Notes under the pieces: generated by a model | What the model was told of the DNA's origin: nothing | Databases searched by the model: none | What the model saw: only the letters and a program-made list of their open reading frames with translations | Shown here: positions 15,513 to 22,347 of the stretch, in pieces | Layout: every line of letters starts with the position of its first letter | Position numbering within the stretch: position 1 is the first letter of the stretch | Translations under genes and position numbers: made by a program | Assembly: GCA_030613145.1 (NCBI GenBank) | Contig: JAUWMM010000001.1 | Location: 1 to 22,347, forward strand | Reading direction: 5' to 3' | From: Desulfobacterales bacterium | GTDB lineage: Bacteria > Desulfobacterota > Desulfobacteria > Desulfobacterales > C00003060 | DNA: 22,347 bases

Positions 15513-15650
15513 GTAAAACTCGAAGCACGAAATTCGAAATTCTAAACAATATTAAAATTCGAATTCTCTAATGTTCTAAACAGGTTTTGGATTTTGGTCA
15601 TTAGATATTCGAATTTGTTTTGAGCTTCGATATTCGAATTTCGGATTTAT
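15513..15650. repeat. AT-rich tract of repeated ATTCGAA/TTCGAATTT words
   Basis: The tract contains many forms of TTCGAA, AATTCGAA and TTCGAATTT on both strands, including ATTCGAAATTC near 15531 and ATATTCGAATTT near 15606 and 15631. The words can pair with each other across the tract. It resembles the non-coding word-repeat elements found in other repeat-rich Desulfobacterota genomes. No gene is read through it. Confidence 0.55.
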
Positions 15651-16069
15651 AATATCGCCTCTGCGGGTCTGCGCGATCTCGGAAATTATGTAAGTTATTT
15701 CCGGGACGCGACACTAGGAGTTACGATAGGTCACCGTTTTTTATATTCAAGGGCTCAGCAGAAGACAAATCGGCTCTAGGCCGATTGTCGATGTTGGTCG
15801 CCTCCTTTTTGGGCCGCATGGAGGTGTTGGAAATGCCATGAAGTATTCGGAGGAATTAATGGACGCGGAGGCTATTGCGATCTTCGAGGTGGGTTAGGAG
15901 TGGGACGAGCTGGTCTTTCGATTAGCCCGATGTAAAAAGGAAAATTAGGCGTGAGGAATCCGTTTAACAATCTAACGAGTTGAAACTATAAGCATTTTCA
16001 CGAAAAAATATTGAGTGCTTTTTCCCCAAAATGCTCAATGTCGTTCGCAAAAGACTTTTTAAGTTTTCA

Positions 16070-16216
16070 TCAATGAGAAGTTAGAACAACCAAACCGTTT
16101 TTCGCCAGCAAAGTTTCCGTGCCGGGAAGGAATTGGCTTATCACGGTCTCGCTCAACAAGAGCCCTGTAAGCACTCCGACAAACACACACGCCAAGGATA
16201 TCGCTAGATGTTTCAT
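16070..16216 (-). CDS. Small single-pass membrane protein, 48 residues
   Basis: I do not recognise the family. The ATG at 16216 has a strong ribosome binding site, GGAGGA, about eight bases upstream, and the product begins MKHLAISLACVFVGVLTGLL. The first half is one hydrophobic helix (about residues 4-27) with a Gly-rich pattern. The second half is polar to mildly hydrophobic and ends LTSH. The frame stays open upstream, but that part is encoded by palindromic repeats and does not look like protein. The start is therefore set by the ribosome binding site. It could be a membrane-embedded regulator or a subunit of a complex; no neighbour indicates which. Confidence 0.6.
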   Translation of the reverse strand: MKHLAISLACVFVGVLTGLLLSETVISQFLPGTETLLAKNGLVVLTSH

Positions 16217-16402
16217 CTCATCGTCCTCCGTCTGATTATTAAAGACTTGCCTCCTGAAACCACGAGACAGACTGGGTCGGCACCAAGCAGGAGTCTGGAG
16301 CCGTTTGGAAGCTATTATATCAAGTACCATGCCAATTCGTGTGGTCGCAAAATATAGTAATAGTTCTAAATGGTTAGCCAGAGAGAGACAACGGAGAAGG
16401 GC

Positions 16403-16472
16403 AAAAAAGTTCACATTTTTCGCCATGCAACGGAAGAATATCGCGCCGAAAAAGGAAAAAAAGTTCACATTT
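16403..16472. repeat. Direct repeat of AAAAAAGTTCACATTT
   Basis: The 16-base word at 16403-16418 recurs at 16457-16472, 54 bases further on. The bases around the copies differ. Its role is unknown; it could be a pair of protein-binding sites or a repeat fragment. Confidence 0.6.
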
Positions 16473-16504
16473 CTGGGCAATTTATTCGTCGAGTTATATT
16501 TACT

Positions 16505-16648
16505 CGCCTTCGCCAGAATGCCCCGTGCGGAAGCACGGGGATGAATGGCGTGGTGACCCGCCATAGCCTCGGCGAAGGCGGGTTTATTGCTTCGGCGAGT
16601 TCCGCCATCCTGAGACACAGTCAGGATGCCCTGTGCGGGAGCACAGGG
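16505..16648. repeat. Cluster of nested GC-rich palindromes
   Basis: CGCCTTCGCC (16505-16514) pairs perfectly with GGCGAAGGCG (16571-16580). Inside it CCCCGTGC-GGAA-GCACGGGG forms a perfect hairpin at 16521-16540. A second pair follows: CATCCTGA/TCAGGATG at 16606-16628, then CCCTGTGC-GGGA-GCACAGGG at 16629-16648. The two tetraloop hairpins share the form CCC(C/T)GTGC-GG(A/G)A-GCAC(G/A)GGG, with compensating changes that keep the stem paired. Confidence 0.75.
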
Positions 16649-16822
16649 AGGCTTCACTGCCACTTTGAACGATTAGAGTTACAGGACTAATTCGGATGGT
16701 TTACATATGACGAGGTGTGAGTTGAGTGATAGTGAAGTACATTGGACATATCGTACAAGCTATGTTAGCATATTAAATAGTTCCAGGATTAGGACAGCCG
16801 GCAACTCTGGTGAGGTAAGAAC

Positions 16823-19021
16823 ATGAAACTGGTCCTTAACGTCATCCTTGTTCTCATAACGTTTTTTGCGTGTTATATCGAGGATATCTACCTTTTCGTT
16901 CTGCCGCTACAAACAAAAGAAGTTGTTCCCTTCACTTTCCGGTCCCAACGATACTTCAACTTCGATCAAGAAAAGGCCCTTGGTGGCAGGCGGGAAATAG
17001 CTCTTTCCCAGTATGTTCCTCTTTATACCTATGTTCCTCATAGAGTAGATAAAGCAAACAAAGAAATGGATGCTTTAACCGAAACGGTTTTCACACTTAA
17101 GGACCGGAAAGCGTCTGGACAACAGGGTCTTTTGGATTATCTTCACATAGAGTATGGCTTACTGTTTGATCCGGAGGTGGCAGCCAAGATCTTCGCATAC
17201 CAAGATCTTGAGAACCTTGTAGTAGGCATACTTACTATCGAGGAATCGATTCTGCAAAACAAAATTCTGGAAGACCCGGACCCCCTCAAGGGAAAGAAGA
17301 CAATCGAGATTCTCTATCCTGACCCCGCGGGCATAGTGGTCCATCCTGCCGGTGATGTAATTACCCTTAATGAGGCCCGTCTTGTGCTGCACGAGAAGGT
17401 CAATCAACTCTTCTGGCAGGTGGATAAGGGAGTTTTAGACCCGGTTCTTCAGATATCTCTTTTAACTCTTATGCCAAACCTCAAGTACGACCATAAGGAG
17501 AATGATAGGAGGATCGAAAATATCATTCGGCGGTACCCCTCTAACGTTATTCCTTACAAACCAGGAGATATCCTTGTGCCTTTTCGAAAGGCTTTGGGTG
17601 AGGAGGATGTACTTTTACTAACTGCCTATCGGGATGAGGGAAAGAAAGACCTGTATGGGAAGGCCTTCTGGATGCTGACTGCTACACTTTTCATGGTAGT
17701 TCTTTATAATTTGTTCCTCTCGAAAATACTGTGGGCGGAGTGGCGGAAGAAACCTCCCGCCCAATTACTCCTCTCATTGCTTATCATAACCATTTTTCTT
17801 TGCAAGGCGTGCCTCTTGTTTACTGCTTTCCCTATCTATATAGTCCCTTTCGCCGTTCTCCCCTTACTTATCATTCTGTTGCACAATGAAAGAGTCTCTG
17901 CCACTTGGACTACGGTTATAGGTGCGATGATGGTAAGCCTGTTTTTGGATCGCACATGGGATATCCTGCTATTCTTTGTTTTCGGCGGGGTGGCGGCTGT
18001 GTTGGCCTCATTAAAGATACGAAAGCCGATTCATATCTTTTTCCCTTCAGCAGTGGTAGGAATCATAAACGTGGTCATAATCATGGCGTTCTCAATGGAT
18101 TGGGGAACTCTCACCGGCTTTCCCGGGGAATTGCAGAAAATTGAGTTCTCCTCGGTAACTGAAATTTTTGGCAAGGGGTTGCTTGAGAATATGGGGTGGG
18201 CCTTTATTGGAGGCCTTGCAGCAGGCCCCGTGGTGCTTCTCCTCTTACCTTTGCTGGAGGTTGGTTGGCATACCGCCTCTACGTTTAAGCTGAATAAGTA
18301 TGCGGACCTTCAAAACCCCCTCATGAAGGACCTTTTGACCAAGACCCCGGCCACCTACCAACATACCATGTCGGTTGCATACCTCGCTCAGGCAGCGGGA
18401 CAGGCCATCGGGGCCGACACCTCCCTGCTTACTATTGGAGCCTACTACCATGACATTGGAAAGATGGGAGACCCGAAGCTTTTTGTGGAAAATCAATCTG
18501 GGAGGAAGAACCCTCATGATGATTTAGATCCCCTGGAGAGCGCTAAGCTCATCATCAATCATGTCGAACATGGCGAGAAGATCGGACGAGAGATGGGGCT
18601 GCCCCAAGTCGTTTTGGATTTGATCCGCCAACATCACGGTACCCAACTTGTGGAGTATTTCTACAACAAGGCCGTCAAGGCAGGTGGGAGGGACAAGCTT
18701 CGCAAGCAGGATTTCCGGTATCCTGGGCCAAAACCCCAAACCGTTGAAGCAGCAATATTGATGATCGTCGATGCGGTGGAGGCCACCTCCCGCTCCCTTC
18801 AGAGGCCCACACGGGCGAAGATCGCGAAGGTGGTTCGCCTTCTAGTCCTAAAGCGGATGGCTGACGGTCAGTTCGACGAATGCAACTTTTCCACTCGCTA
18901 CCTTGCCAAGATAGTCCAAGTATTGGTCGATTGCATGGAGGCCTCCTTGCATCCCCGGGTGGAATATCCATGGCAAGAAAAGGAGAAAGAGCGGATGGGC
19001 CCCAGTCTCAACGGGGCTTAG
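16823..19021 (+). CDS. 7TM-HD family phosphohydrolase, PgpH-like
   Basis: The 732-residue product matches the PgpH/YqfF architecture. It has one N-terminal membrane helix (about 5-28) and an extracytoplasmic 7TMR-HDED-type domain (about 30-275). Seven membrane helices follow (about 282-480), then a cytoplasmic HD domain (about 505-710). The HD metal ligands are visible: His514 (TYQHTMSV), His543-Asp544 (YYHDIGKMGDP), His580, His604-His605 and Asp650. In characterised members such as Listeria PgpH the enzyme hydrolyses c-di-AMP. Here the substrate is inferred from family only. The usual phoH-ybeY neighbours are absent. AGGTAAG precedes the ATG. Nothing is truncated. Confidence 0.92.
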   Translation: MKLVLNVILVLITFFACYIEDIYLFVLPLQTKEVVPFTFRSQRYFNFDQEKALGGRREIALSQYVPLYTYVPHRVDKANKEMDALTETVFTLKDRKASGQQGLLDYLHIEYGLLFDPEVAAKIFAYQDLENLVVGILTIEESILQNKILEDPDPLKGKKTIEILYPDPAGIVVHPAGDVITLNEARLVLHEKVNQLFWQVDKGVLDPVLQISLLTLMPNLKYDHKENDRRIENIIRRYPSNVIPYKPGDILVPFRKALGEEDVLLLTAYRDEGKKDLYGKAFWMLTATLFMVVLYNLFLSKILWAEWRKKPPAQLLLSLLIITIFLCKACLLFTAFPIYIVPFAVLPLLIILLHNERVSATWTTVIGAMMVSLFLDRTWDILLFFVFGGVAAVLASLKIRKPIHIFFPSAVVGIINVVIIMAFSMDWGTLTGFPGELQKIEFSSVTEIFGKGLLENMGWAFIGGLAAGPVVLLLLPLLEVGWHTASTFKLNKYADLQNPLMKDLLTKTPATYQHTMSVAYLAQAAGQAIGADTSLLTIGAYYHDIGKMGDPKLFVENQSGRKNPHDDLDPLESAKLIINHVEHGEKIGREMGLPQVVLDLIRQHHGTQLVEYFYNKAVKAGGRDKLRKQDFRYPGPKPQTVEAAILMIVDAVEATSRSLQRPTRAKIAKVVRLLVLKRMADGQFDECNFSTRYLAKIVQVLVDCMEASLHPRVEYPWQEKEKERMGPSLNGA

Positions 19022-19520
19022 GAAAACAGCGTCAACTTGCCGGCTTTTATAAGTTTGCAAGTCTGAGCAGCAAATCTGGTTAGCAAGACAAGCCAACTGT
19101 ATATGACAATCTCATAGCACTTACATATTGACAGAGATACCCTCGTGTTCCACCCTGTCTCTATCATGCGGCAATACACATGCAGAGGATTCAGATGGTG
19201 CTGAATATTCAAAATCTTCTCAAACAATCTATCTTGTCCTTGATTGGGTTGAAACGATTGTATTATTAAGCACAGCTAAATTTTTAATGCGGACTGCTAT
19301 ATAGCAAAAAAAATTAAAAGTCAAGCAAATTCGAACGGTTCTACTTATTTTTAAAGGGTTAGCTTTAAATGCTCTTAAAATCTACCCGCTATATTGACGT
19401 ACAGATTTAGACGGAATGATGCATGGGAGGTTCTTTCTGTGGGGTTGTGGGGTGTAGGTGGAGCGGAAAGCGCCGTCAAGTTGGTCAATAAAATAGCGGG
19501 CATCCATATGGACGAGAGTC
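19022..19520. other. Intergenic region between converging genes
   Basis: This 499-base gap lies between the 3' ends of the 7TM-HD and beta-helix genes. The left part is AT-rich with small palindromes such as GCTATATAGC followed by eight A residues (about 19296-19313). CCCGCTAT near 19384 and ATAGCGGG near 19492 are inverted and about 100 bases apart. I see no gene and no strong terminator. Confidence 0.5.
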
Positions 19521-20960
19521 TTATCCGTCCGGATCGGCGATAGTACTATTGCGCTGCTTGAACCGAGGGCCCCGGTTCGAATAGGCCGAGTTGCCTACCA
19601 TCTCAAGGATCTTAGCTCCGTTTAAAAAGTGGAAACCTGGGGCATTCGCCCCCTTGACCTTGTTATGGTTGAGCTTGAGCACGGTGGCGCCATTGACCGC
19701 AATGCCGGGGCCGCCGCTACCTGACACGATGTTTTCCTCAAGGATACCGACCGCGCCGTTCGAAAGCCCAATGCCCGCGTGGCCTGCGTCGTAAACGAAA
19801 TTTCCGACAAACCGGACGGGCGCCTGCATCGATCCGACCCCATTGCATGAAATGGCCGGCCGGAGCTTTCCGTTGTTGTACAACACATTCTTGGCGACCG
19901 TAGGATGTGCTGGGCGGTCGATCGGATGTTTGCCCTGTGGGTCACCAACCTTGCCCAGGATTCCGCCACCCGGGTTATCGTGGATGATGTTGCCGATGAT
20001 CAAGGGTGCCGCGCCATGCTTGATCCCAATACCCGGCGAGGGCTTGTCGACCAGTTCCTCGTCATTGTTAAGCAGGACCGCGTTGCCTAGGAGGTAAGGA
20101 GAGGAGAAATGGTTGCACCCGATACCCAGCCCCAGATGGTCGCTTATAATGTTGTGGTAGATTACCGCCTCGGCCCAGTGCTTCACGTTCGCCCATCTGA
20201 AGTCGCGTTCTGAACTCTTCTCTTCCTGATCCGCATATACTACGTGGTTGCCGATGCCTGTGCTTCCGTTCTTTCGCACATTGCAGTTTACGATAACAGG
20301 ACTCGCGCCCCGCACATTGATAGCGTGGGCGTGCCCAGGTTTGTGGTGGTCCTGCTTGGGAAGATTCTGGATGGTAAAGCCGTCGACGACGGTATTGCGG
20401 CCCACGCCCGGGTTGAAATCAATCATGCCGTGATGAGATGGTTTCGACTTTGAACCATCGATGACGGTGCGCAACGTCCGGCGTGGAAGTTTCAACCGTG
20501 CCCCCTCAACGGTTACAAGCCTGTCTCCTCCCATCGCCGAATCCGAGACGAGCTTCACGCCGTCCTTCATCACGATTAATTCAAAGTATGTGCCTGGCTT
20601 GACGACGACGACATCGCCGTGCTTGGCGGAATCTATCGCACTCTGGATTGTCTTGAAGTCATCCGGAACGGTTAGACGCCTGCCTTTGTGGAATATGGAG
20701 TCGACCAAAGGCCGCGCCTCCTCCTGCGCTGCCGTTAAGGCAATATCGACTGCGGTGTCGATGGAAGGGGTTTTTACCTTTTCCAGTGTTTGAAGTTTCA
20801 GGATCTTTTTAGGAATGCCGCTGACTTTATCCAGCGCCTCGCGCTTGCGGATCTCCCAGCTTTCCCAGACGGTGTCCAAACGGTCCTCGGCTTGGCCGAC
20901 TACAACCAGAACAGCTACAAGCGCCACGCCTGTTGCAACGATTCTTCCGATTCTGTTCAT
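19521..20960 (-). CDS. Secreted right-handed parallel beta-helix protein
   Basis: The 479-residue product has a Sec signal peptide (about residues 1-24, ending VVGQA) and a charged helical region to about residue 92. A DUF1565/NosD-type beta-helix follows. It opens VPDDFKTIQSAIDSAKHGDV and KPGTYFELI, the standard start of such helices. Repeated turns follow, such as SPVIVNCNVRKNGSTGIG, SPYLLGNAVLLNN, APLIIGNIIHDNPGGGI and AVGILEENIVSGSGGPGI. These folds carry carbohydrate-active or binding functions; no catalytic residues can be assigned, and the ligand is unknown. AGAGGA lies six bases before the ATG. The gene looks richer in G+C than its flanks, which may mean recent acquisition. Confidence 0.85.
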   Translation of the reverse strand: MNRIGRIVATGVALVAVLVVVGQAEDRLDTVWESWEIRKREALDKVSGIPKKILKLQTLEKVKTPSIDTAVDIALTAAQEEARPLVDSIFHKGRRLTVPDDFKTIQSAIDSAKHGDVVVVKPGTYFELIVMKDGVKLVSDSAMGGDRLVTVEGARLKLPRRTLRTVIDGSKSKPSHHGMIDFNPGVGRNTVVDGFTIQNLPKQDHHKPGHAHAINVRGASPVIVNCNVRKNGSTGIGNHVVYADQEEKSSERDFRWANVKHWAEAVIYHNIISDHLGLGIGCNHFSSPYLLGNAVLLNNDEELVDKPSPGIGIKHGAAPLIIGNIIHDNPGGGILGKVGDPQGKHPIDRPAHPTVAKNVLYNNGKLRPAISCNGVGSMQAPVRFVGNFVYDAGHAGIGLSNGAVGILEENIVSGSGGPGIAVNGATVLKLNHNKVKGANAPGFHFLNGAKILEMVGNSAYSNRGPRFKQRNSTIADPDG

Positions 20961-21158
20961 CGCAGTCCTCTCAAGATGTCGGTTATCAAACTGAGACCTT
21001 TATCCCTTTGAGCGGCTATCAAGAATTTTGGGGCACCCATACGGGTGAAACGTTGTACTACTTTTAATCGGATCCCCATTCACTGTCGCAGGGCCTTTAG
21101 GCTGCGCCGCTGGAAGTAGATGAGAGCCAGCTTTTGACTCATGAGAACTTGCTTATGG

Positions 21159-21187
21159 ACTATAGAGAATTTCAGCTTGTGTGTCAA
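21159..21187 (-). promoter_or_regulatory. Sigma-70-type promoter for the beta-helix gene
   Basis: On the minus strand TTGACA (21187-21182) and TATAGT (21164-21159) are 17 bases apart, a near-consensus promoter. It would give a leader of about 190 bases to the start at 20960. The -35 lies in an 18-base block (21176-21193) identical to that at 14781-14798. The rest of the 277-base gap between the beta-helix and moaB genes holds no gene that I can support. Confidence 0.65.
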
Positions 21188-21237
21188 GGAAAACGGATCA
21201 CTATACAGGGCGCACTTGGGATAGCTGTTGGCCGGCA

Positions 21238-21741
21238 CTATGCTTGCTGCACGTGCTTTACGAGGTGCCCTAATTCAGGGAAGATGAGTTGTTTGCAGGC
21301 AAGCTTGCAAGCCTTGAGGCTGCCGGGTATGCAAAAGACGAGGGTTTGACCGATCACGCCTGCTGTGGCCCGGGACAGAATAGCGGCCGAGTCGACTTGC
21401 TCATAGCTCAACTGGGCAAAGAGGGGACCAAAGGCAGTGAGCTCCTTGGTGAACATGGGGCGGATTGCCTCGATAGTAACATCAGCATGACTGATCCCAG
21501 TGCCTCCAGTTGCCAGGATTACATGAGGGCCGTGCTCCTGAATGACTGTCCGGATCGTATCTGCGATGACATCATTATTGTCAGGGATAACTTTGTGAAA
21601 AACGACTTTGTGCTTCTTCTTGGCCCGTTTTTTTATCCAGTTTCCGCTCTTGTCATCGGCAAGGCTGCGGGTGCTGGATACGGTCAGAATGGCAAGTATA
21701 AGCGACTTGGGAGCATGGGCCTTATGTTCTTTGGTACTCAT
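21238..21741 (-). CDS. moaB: MoaB/MogA-type molybdenum cofactor protein
   Basis: MoaB/MogA proteins adenylylate molybdopterin before molybdenum insertion. The 167-residue product has LAILTVSSTRSLADDKSG near the N terminus, the pterin-binding loop ATGGTGISHADVT (about 77-89), LSYEQVDSAAILSRATAG and the C-terminal PELGHLVKHV. The conserved Asp of the loop is kept, but the Arg usually before it is Ala. The ATG at 21741 follows AAAGGT at a proper distance. The frame is open further upstream to 21996, but that part has no family similarity. A weak TTGACA/TACAGG pair at 21834-21806 may be its promoter. It is isolated from other cofactor genes, so its metal partner (Mo or W) cannot be judged. Confidence 0.9.
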   Translation of the reverse strand: MSTKEHKAHAPKSLILAILTVSSTRSLADDKSGNWIKKRAKKKHKVVFHKVIPDNNDVIADTIRTVIQEHGPHVILATGGTGISHADVTIEAIRPMFTKELTAFGPLFAQLSYEQVDSAAILSRATAGVIGQTLVFCIPGSLKACKLACKQLIFPELGHLVKHVQQA

Positions 21742-21891
21742 GGTAATACCTTTCTGGATTAAGCGACTGGGATGGCCAAGCCAGGGTTCGTCATAATGAC
21801 CATTTCCTGTAATCTTCTCTCCAAGCATTGTCAAGGCGAAAACTTCCACCCATGTAAGGATAGAACAATAGCCGTTAAGGGCTATTTGGAG

Positions 21892-21920
21892 TTGACAACT
21901 TACACCAACAAGAGTATTTT
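21892..21920 (+). promoter_or_regulatory. Possible sigma-70 promoter upstream of the small basic gene
   Basis: TTGACA (21892-21897) and TATTTT (21915-21920) are 17 bases apart on the plus strand. The -10 is only fair. The transcript would run through the MITE-like element into the 40-residue gene at 22160. Confidence 0.4.
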
Positions 21921-21956
21921 GTATAGAAATGGGCTTTTCTCGTGTTGTAAACCTTG

Positions 21957-22119
21957 ACGGTTTCGTAAAAAGTCGAAAAACACCTCTTTCTGTCATTCCG
22001 GACTTCGGCGAGCTCAGTCGAGTCGCGAAAGCCGGAATCCAGTCTATTCAGATAGTTAAAAAGGTTCTGGACTCCGATTTTCACCGGAGTGAGTAAAATT
22101 GACTTTTTACGAAACTATC
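21957..22119. mobile_element. MITE-like element with 8-bp flanking direct repeats
   Basis: GTTTCGTAAAAAGTC near the left end and GACTTTTTACGAAAC near the right end are perfect 15-base inverted repeats, and pairing extends outward with two mismatches. AAACCTTG occurs on both sides (21949-21956 and 22120-22127), as expected of a target duplication. Inside, CATTCCGGACTTCGG and a GAAAGCCGGAATC-like stretch form an internal hairpin. There is no transposase gene; at 163 bp it is non-autonomous. Confidence 0.75.
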
Positions 22120-22159
22120 AAACCTTGTTGCAGCACTCGTTTTGTCAAGGGGAAGAGTC

Positions 22160-22282
22160 ATGGCAAAAAGTAAGACTTCAACAAAATCGAAACAAAGCAA
22201 AAAGAAGGGCTGGTTTAAAAAGTTTCTGGAGCGTGTGGCCAAAGCAAACCAGCAAAGTGGCGGCCAGCTGTGTGCCACTTGA
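22160..22282 (+). CDS. Small lysine-rich protein, 40 residues
   Basis: I do not recognise a named family. The ATG is preceded by AAGGGGA at about seven bases, a good ribosome binding site. The product starts MAKSKTSTKSKQSKKKG, strongly basic, continues with an amphipathic segment WFKKFLERVAKAN and ends QQSGGQLCAT with a single Cys. There is no signal peptide. Such a layout could suit a nucleic-acid- or membrane-surface-binding peptide, or a precursor peptide modified at its C terminus; no maturation gene is visible in the window. A perfect 14-base palindrome, GTGCCGGCCGGCAC, lies 17 bases after the stop. Confidence 0.55.
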   Translation: MAKSKTSTKSKQSKKKGWFKKFLERVAKANQQSGGQLCAT

Positions 22283-22347
22283 AAGATTAGGCCCAGAGGT
22301 GCCGGCCGGCACTGACAGAACCTTTCTTTCCTTACACGCGATCTAAG

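Larger units (their letters stand above)
15340..16069. other. Large non-coding region with promoter, dyad and AT-rich repeats
   Basis: From right to left on the minus strand this 730-base gap carries decayed-looking sequence (15660-16069), the AT-rich repeat tract (15513-15650), the perfect dyad (15429-15465) and the sigma-54-type promoter (15381-15396). A hairpin AATCGGC-TCTAG-GCCGATT lies near 15767-15785. A broken reading frame starts at ATG 15838 (MKYSEELMDAEAIAIFEVG, stop, then 16 more open codons), after GGAGGTG. It may be the remnant of a gene, which I cannot identify. Confidence 0.5.
16217..16822. other. Repeat-rich region before the 7TM-HD gene
   Basis: This 606-base gap contains two direct copies of an AAAAAAGTTCACATTT word (16403-16472) and a cluster of GC-rich hairpins (16505-16648). 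It ends with the leader of the 7TM-HD gene (16690-16822), where TTGGAC near 16740 is the only -35-like hexamer and has no convincing -10. Reading frames through it look like translated repeats, not genes. Confidence 0.6.
21742..22159. other. Divergent intergenic region with promoter and MITE-like element
   Basis: This 418-base gap lies between moaB (minus) and the 40-residue protein gene (plus). It holds the possible moaB promoter, a plus-strand promoter at 21892-21920 and a MITE-like element at 21957-22119. No other gene is evident. Confidence 0.6.

Noticed and set aside
16217..16663. A 197-residue minus-strand protein extending the small membrane protein upstream
   Set aside because: The extension is encoded by hairpin clusters and direct repeats, while the strong ribosome binding site lies directly before ATG 16216.
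21233..21249. A plus-strand CGGCAC-N5-TTGC sigma-54-like match
   Set aside because: The spacing fits, but it lies in the 3' end of moaB with no plus-strand gene after it, so it is probably chance.
21134..21349. A 71-codon plus-strand frame containing LVCQGKRITIQG
   Set aside because: It runs across the minus-strand promoter block and into moaB antisense. The similar block at 14781 does not keep the frame.
21742..21996. Longer MoaB with 85 extra N-terminal residues
   Set aside because: The extension has no MoaB similarity and crosses part of the MITE-like element. ATG 21741 has its own ribosome binding site and gives the normal length.
22299..22312. The palindrome GTGCCGGCCGGCAC as a terminator
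   Set aside because: It has no loop bases and no T run. It is noted only as a perfect palindrome after the small gene.
1..22347. CRISPR arrays, tRNA or rRNA genes
   Set aside because: The repeats are irregular words or inverted pairs without regular spacers, and I saw no tRNA cloverleaf or rRNA sequence.

Overview
The window reads as the chromosome of a motile Gram-negative bacterium. It most likely belongs to the Desulfobacterota (the former Deltaproteobacteria). This is inferred from the flagellar gene order, the FlhF/FlhG pair, a DUF2802-type protein beside fliA, a plausible sigma-54 promoter and many short palindromic intergenic repeats. No rRNA or other taxonomic marker is present, so the assignment is tentative.

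Positions 1-11329, plus strand: one long flagellar cluster in the order fliM (3' end only), fliN, fliO, fliP, fliQ, fliR, flhB, flhA, flhF, flhG, fliA, a FliL-like gene, a very basic protein of unknown function and a DUF2802-like membrane protein. These genes encode the rotor switch, the type III export gate, the GTPase/ATPase pair that sets flagellar position and number, and the flagellar sigma factor. Most genes abut or overlap. The wider gaps (fliQ-fliR, fliR-flhB and before the DUF2802 gene) hold short inverted repeats of different sequence families. flhB carries an in-frame 25-codon partial duplication just before its self-cleavage site.

Positions 11361-15465, minus strand: a signalling island made of a cyclic-nucleotide-binding protein, then a response regulator fused to a class III adenylate cyclase, then a GAF-domain histidine kinase. 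The inferred circuit is kinase to phosphorylated cyclase to cAMP to binding protein. The binding-protein gene has a good sigma-54 -24/-12 element and a perfect 15-bp dyad about 77 bp upstream of the predicted start of transcription. The cyclase-kinase pair has its own sigma-70-like promoter, and a MITE-like element with a 5-bp target duplication sits in its leader.

Positions 15466-16822: mostly non-coding. It holds AT-rich and GC-rich palindromic repeats and one convincing 48-codon membrane-protein gene. Positions 16823-19021 encode a full-length 7TM-HD phosphohydrolase of the PgpH (c-di-AMP phosphodiesterase) type.

Positions 19022-22347: a secreted parallel beta-helix protein and a MoaB/MogA protein on the minus strand, a second MITE-like element with 8-bp flanking direct repeats, and a 40-codon lysine-rich small protein on the plus strand. 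The promoters assigned to the beta-helix gene and to the cyclase operon share an identical 18-bp block that includes the -35 hexamer.
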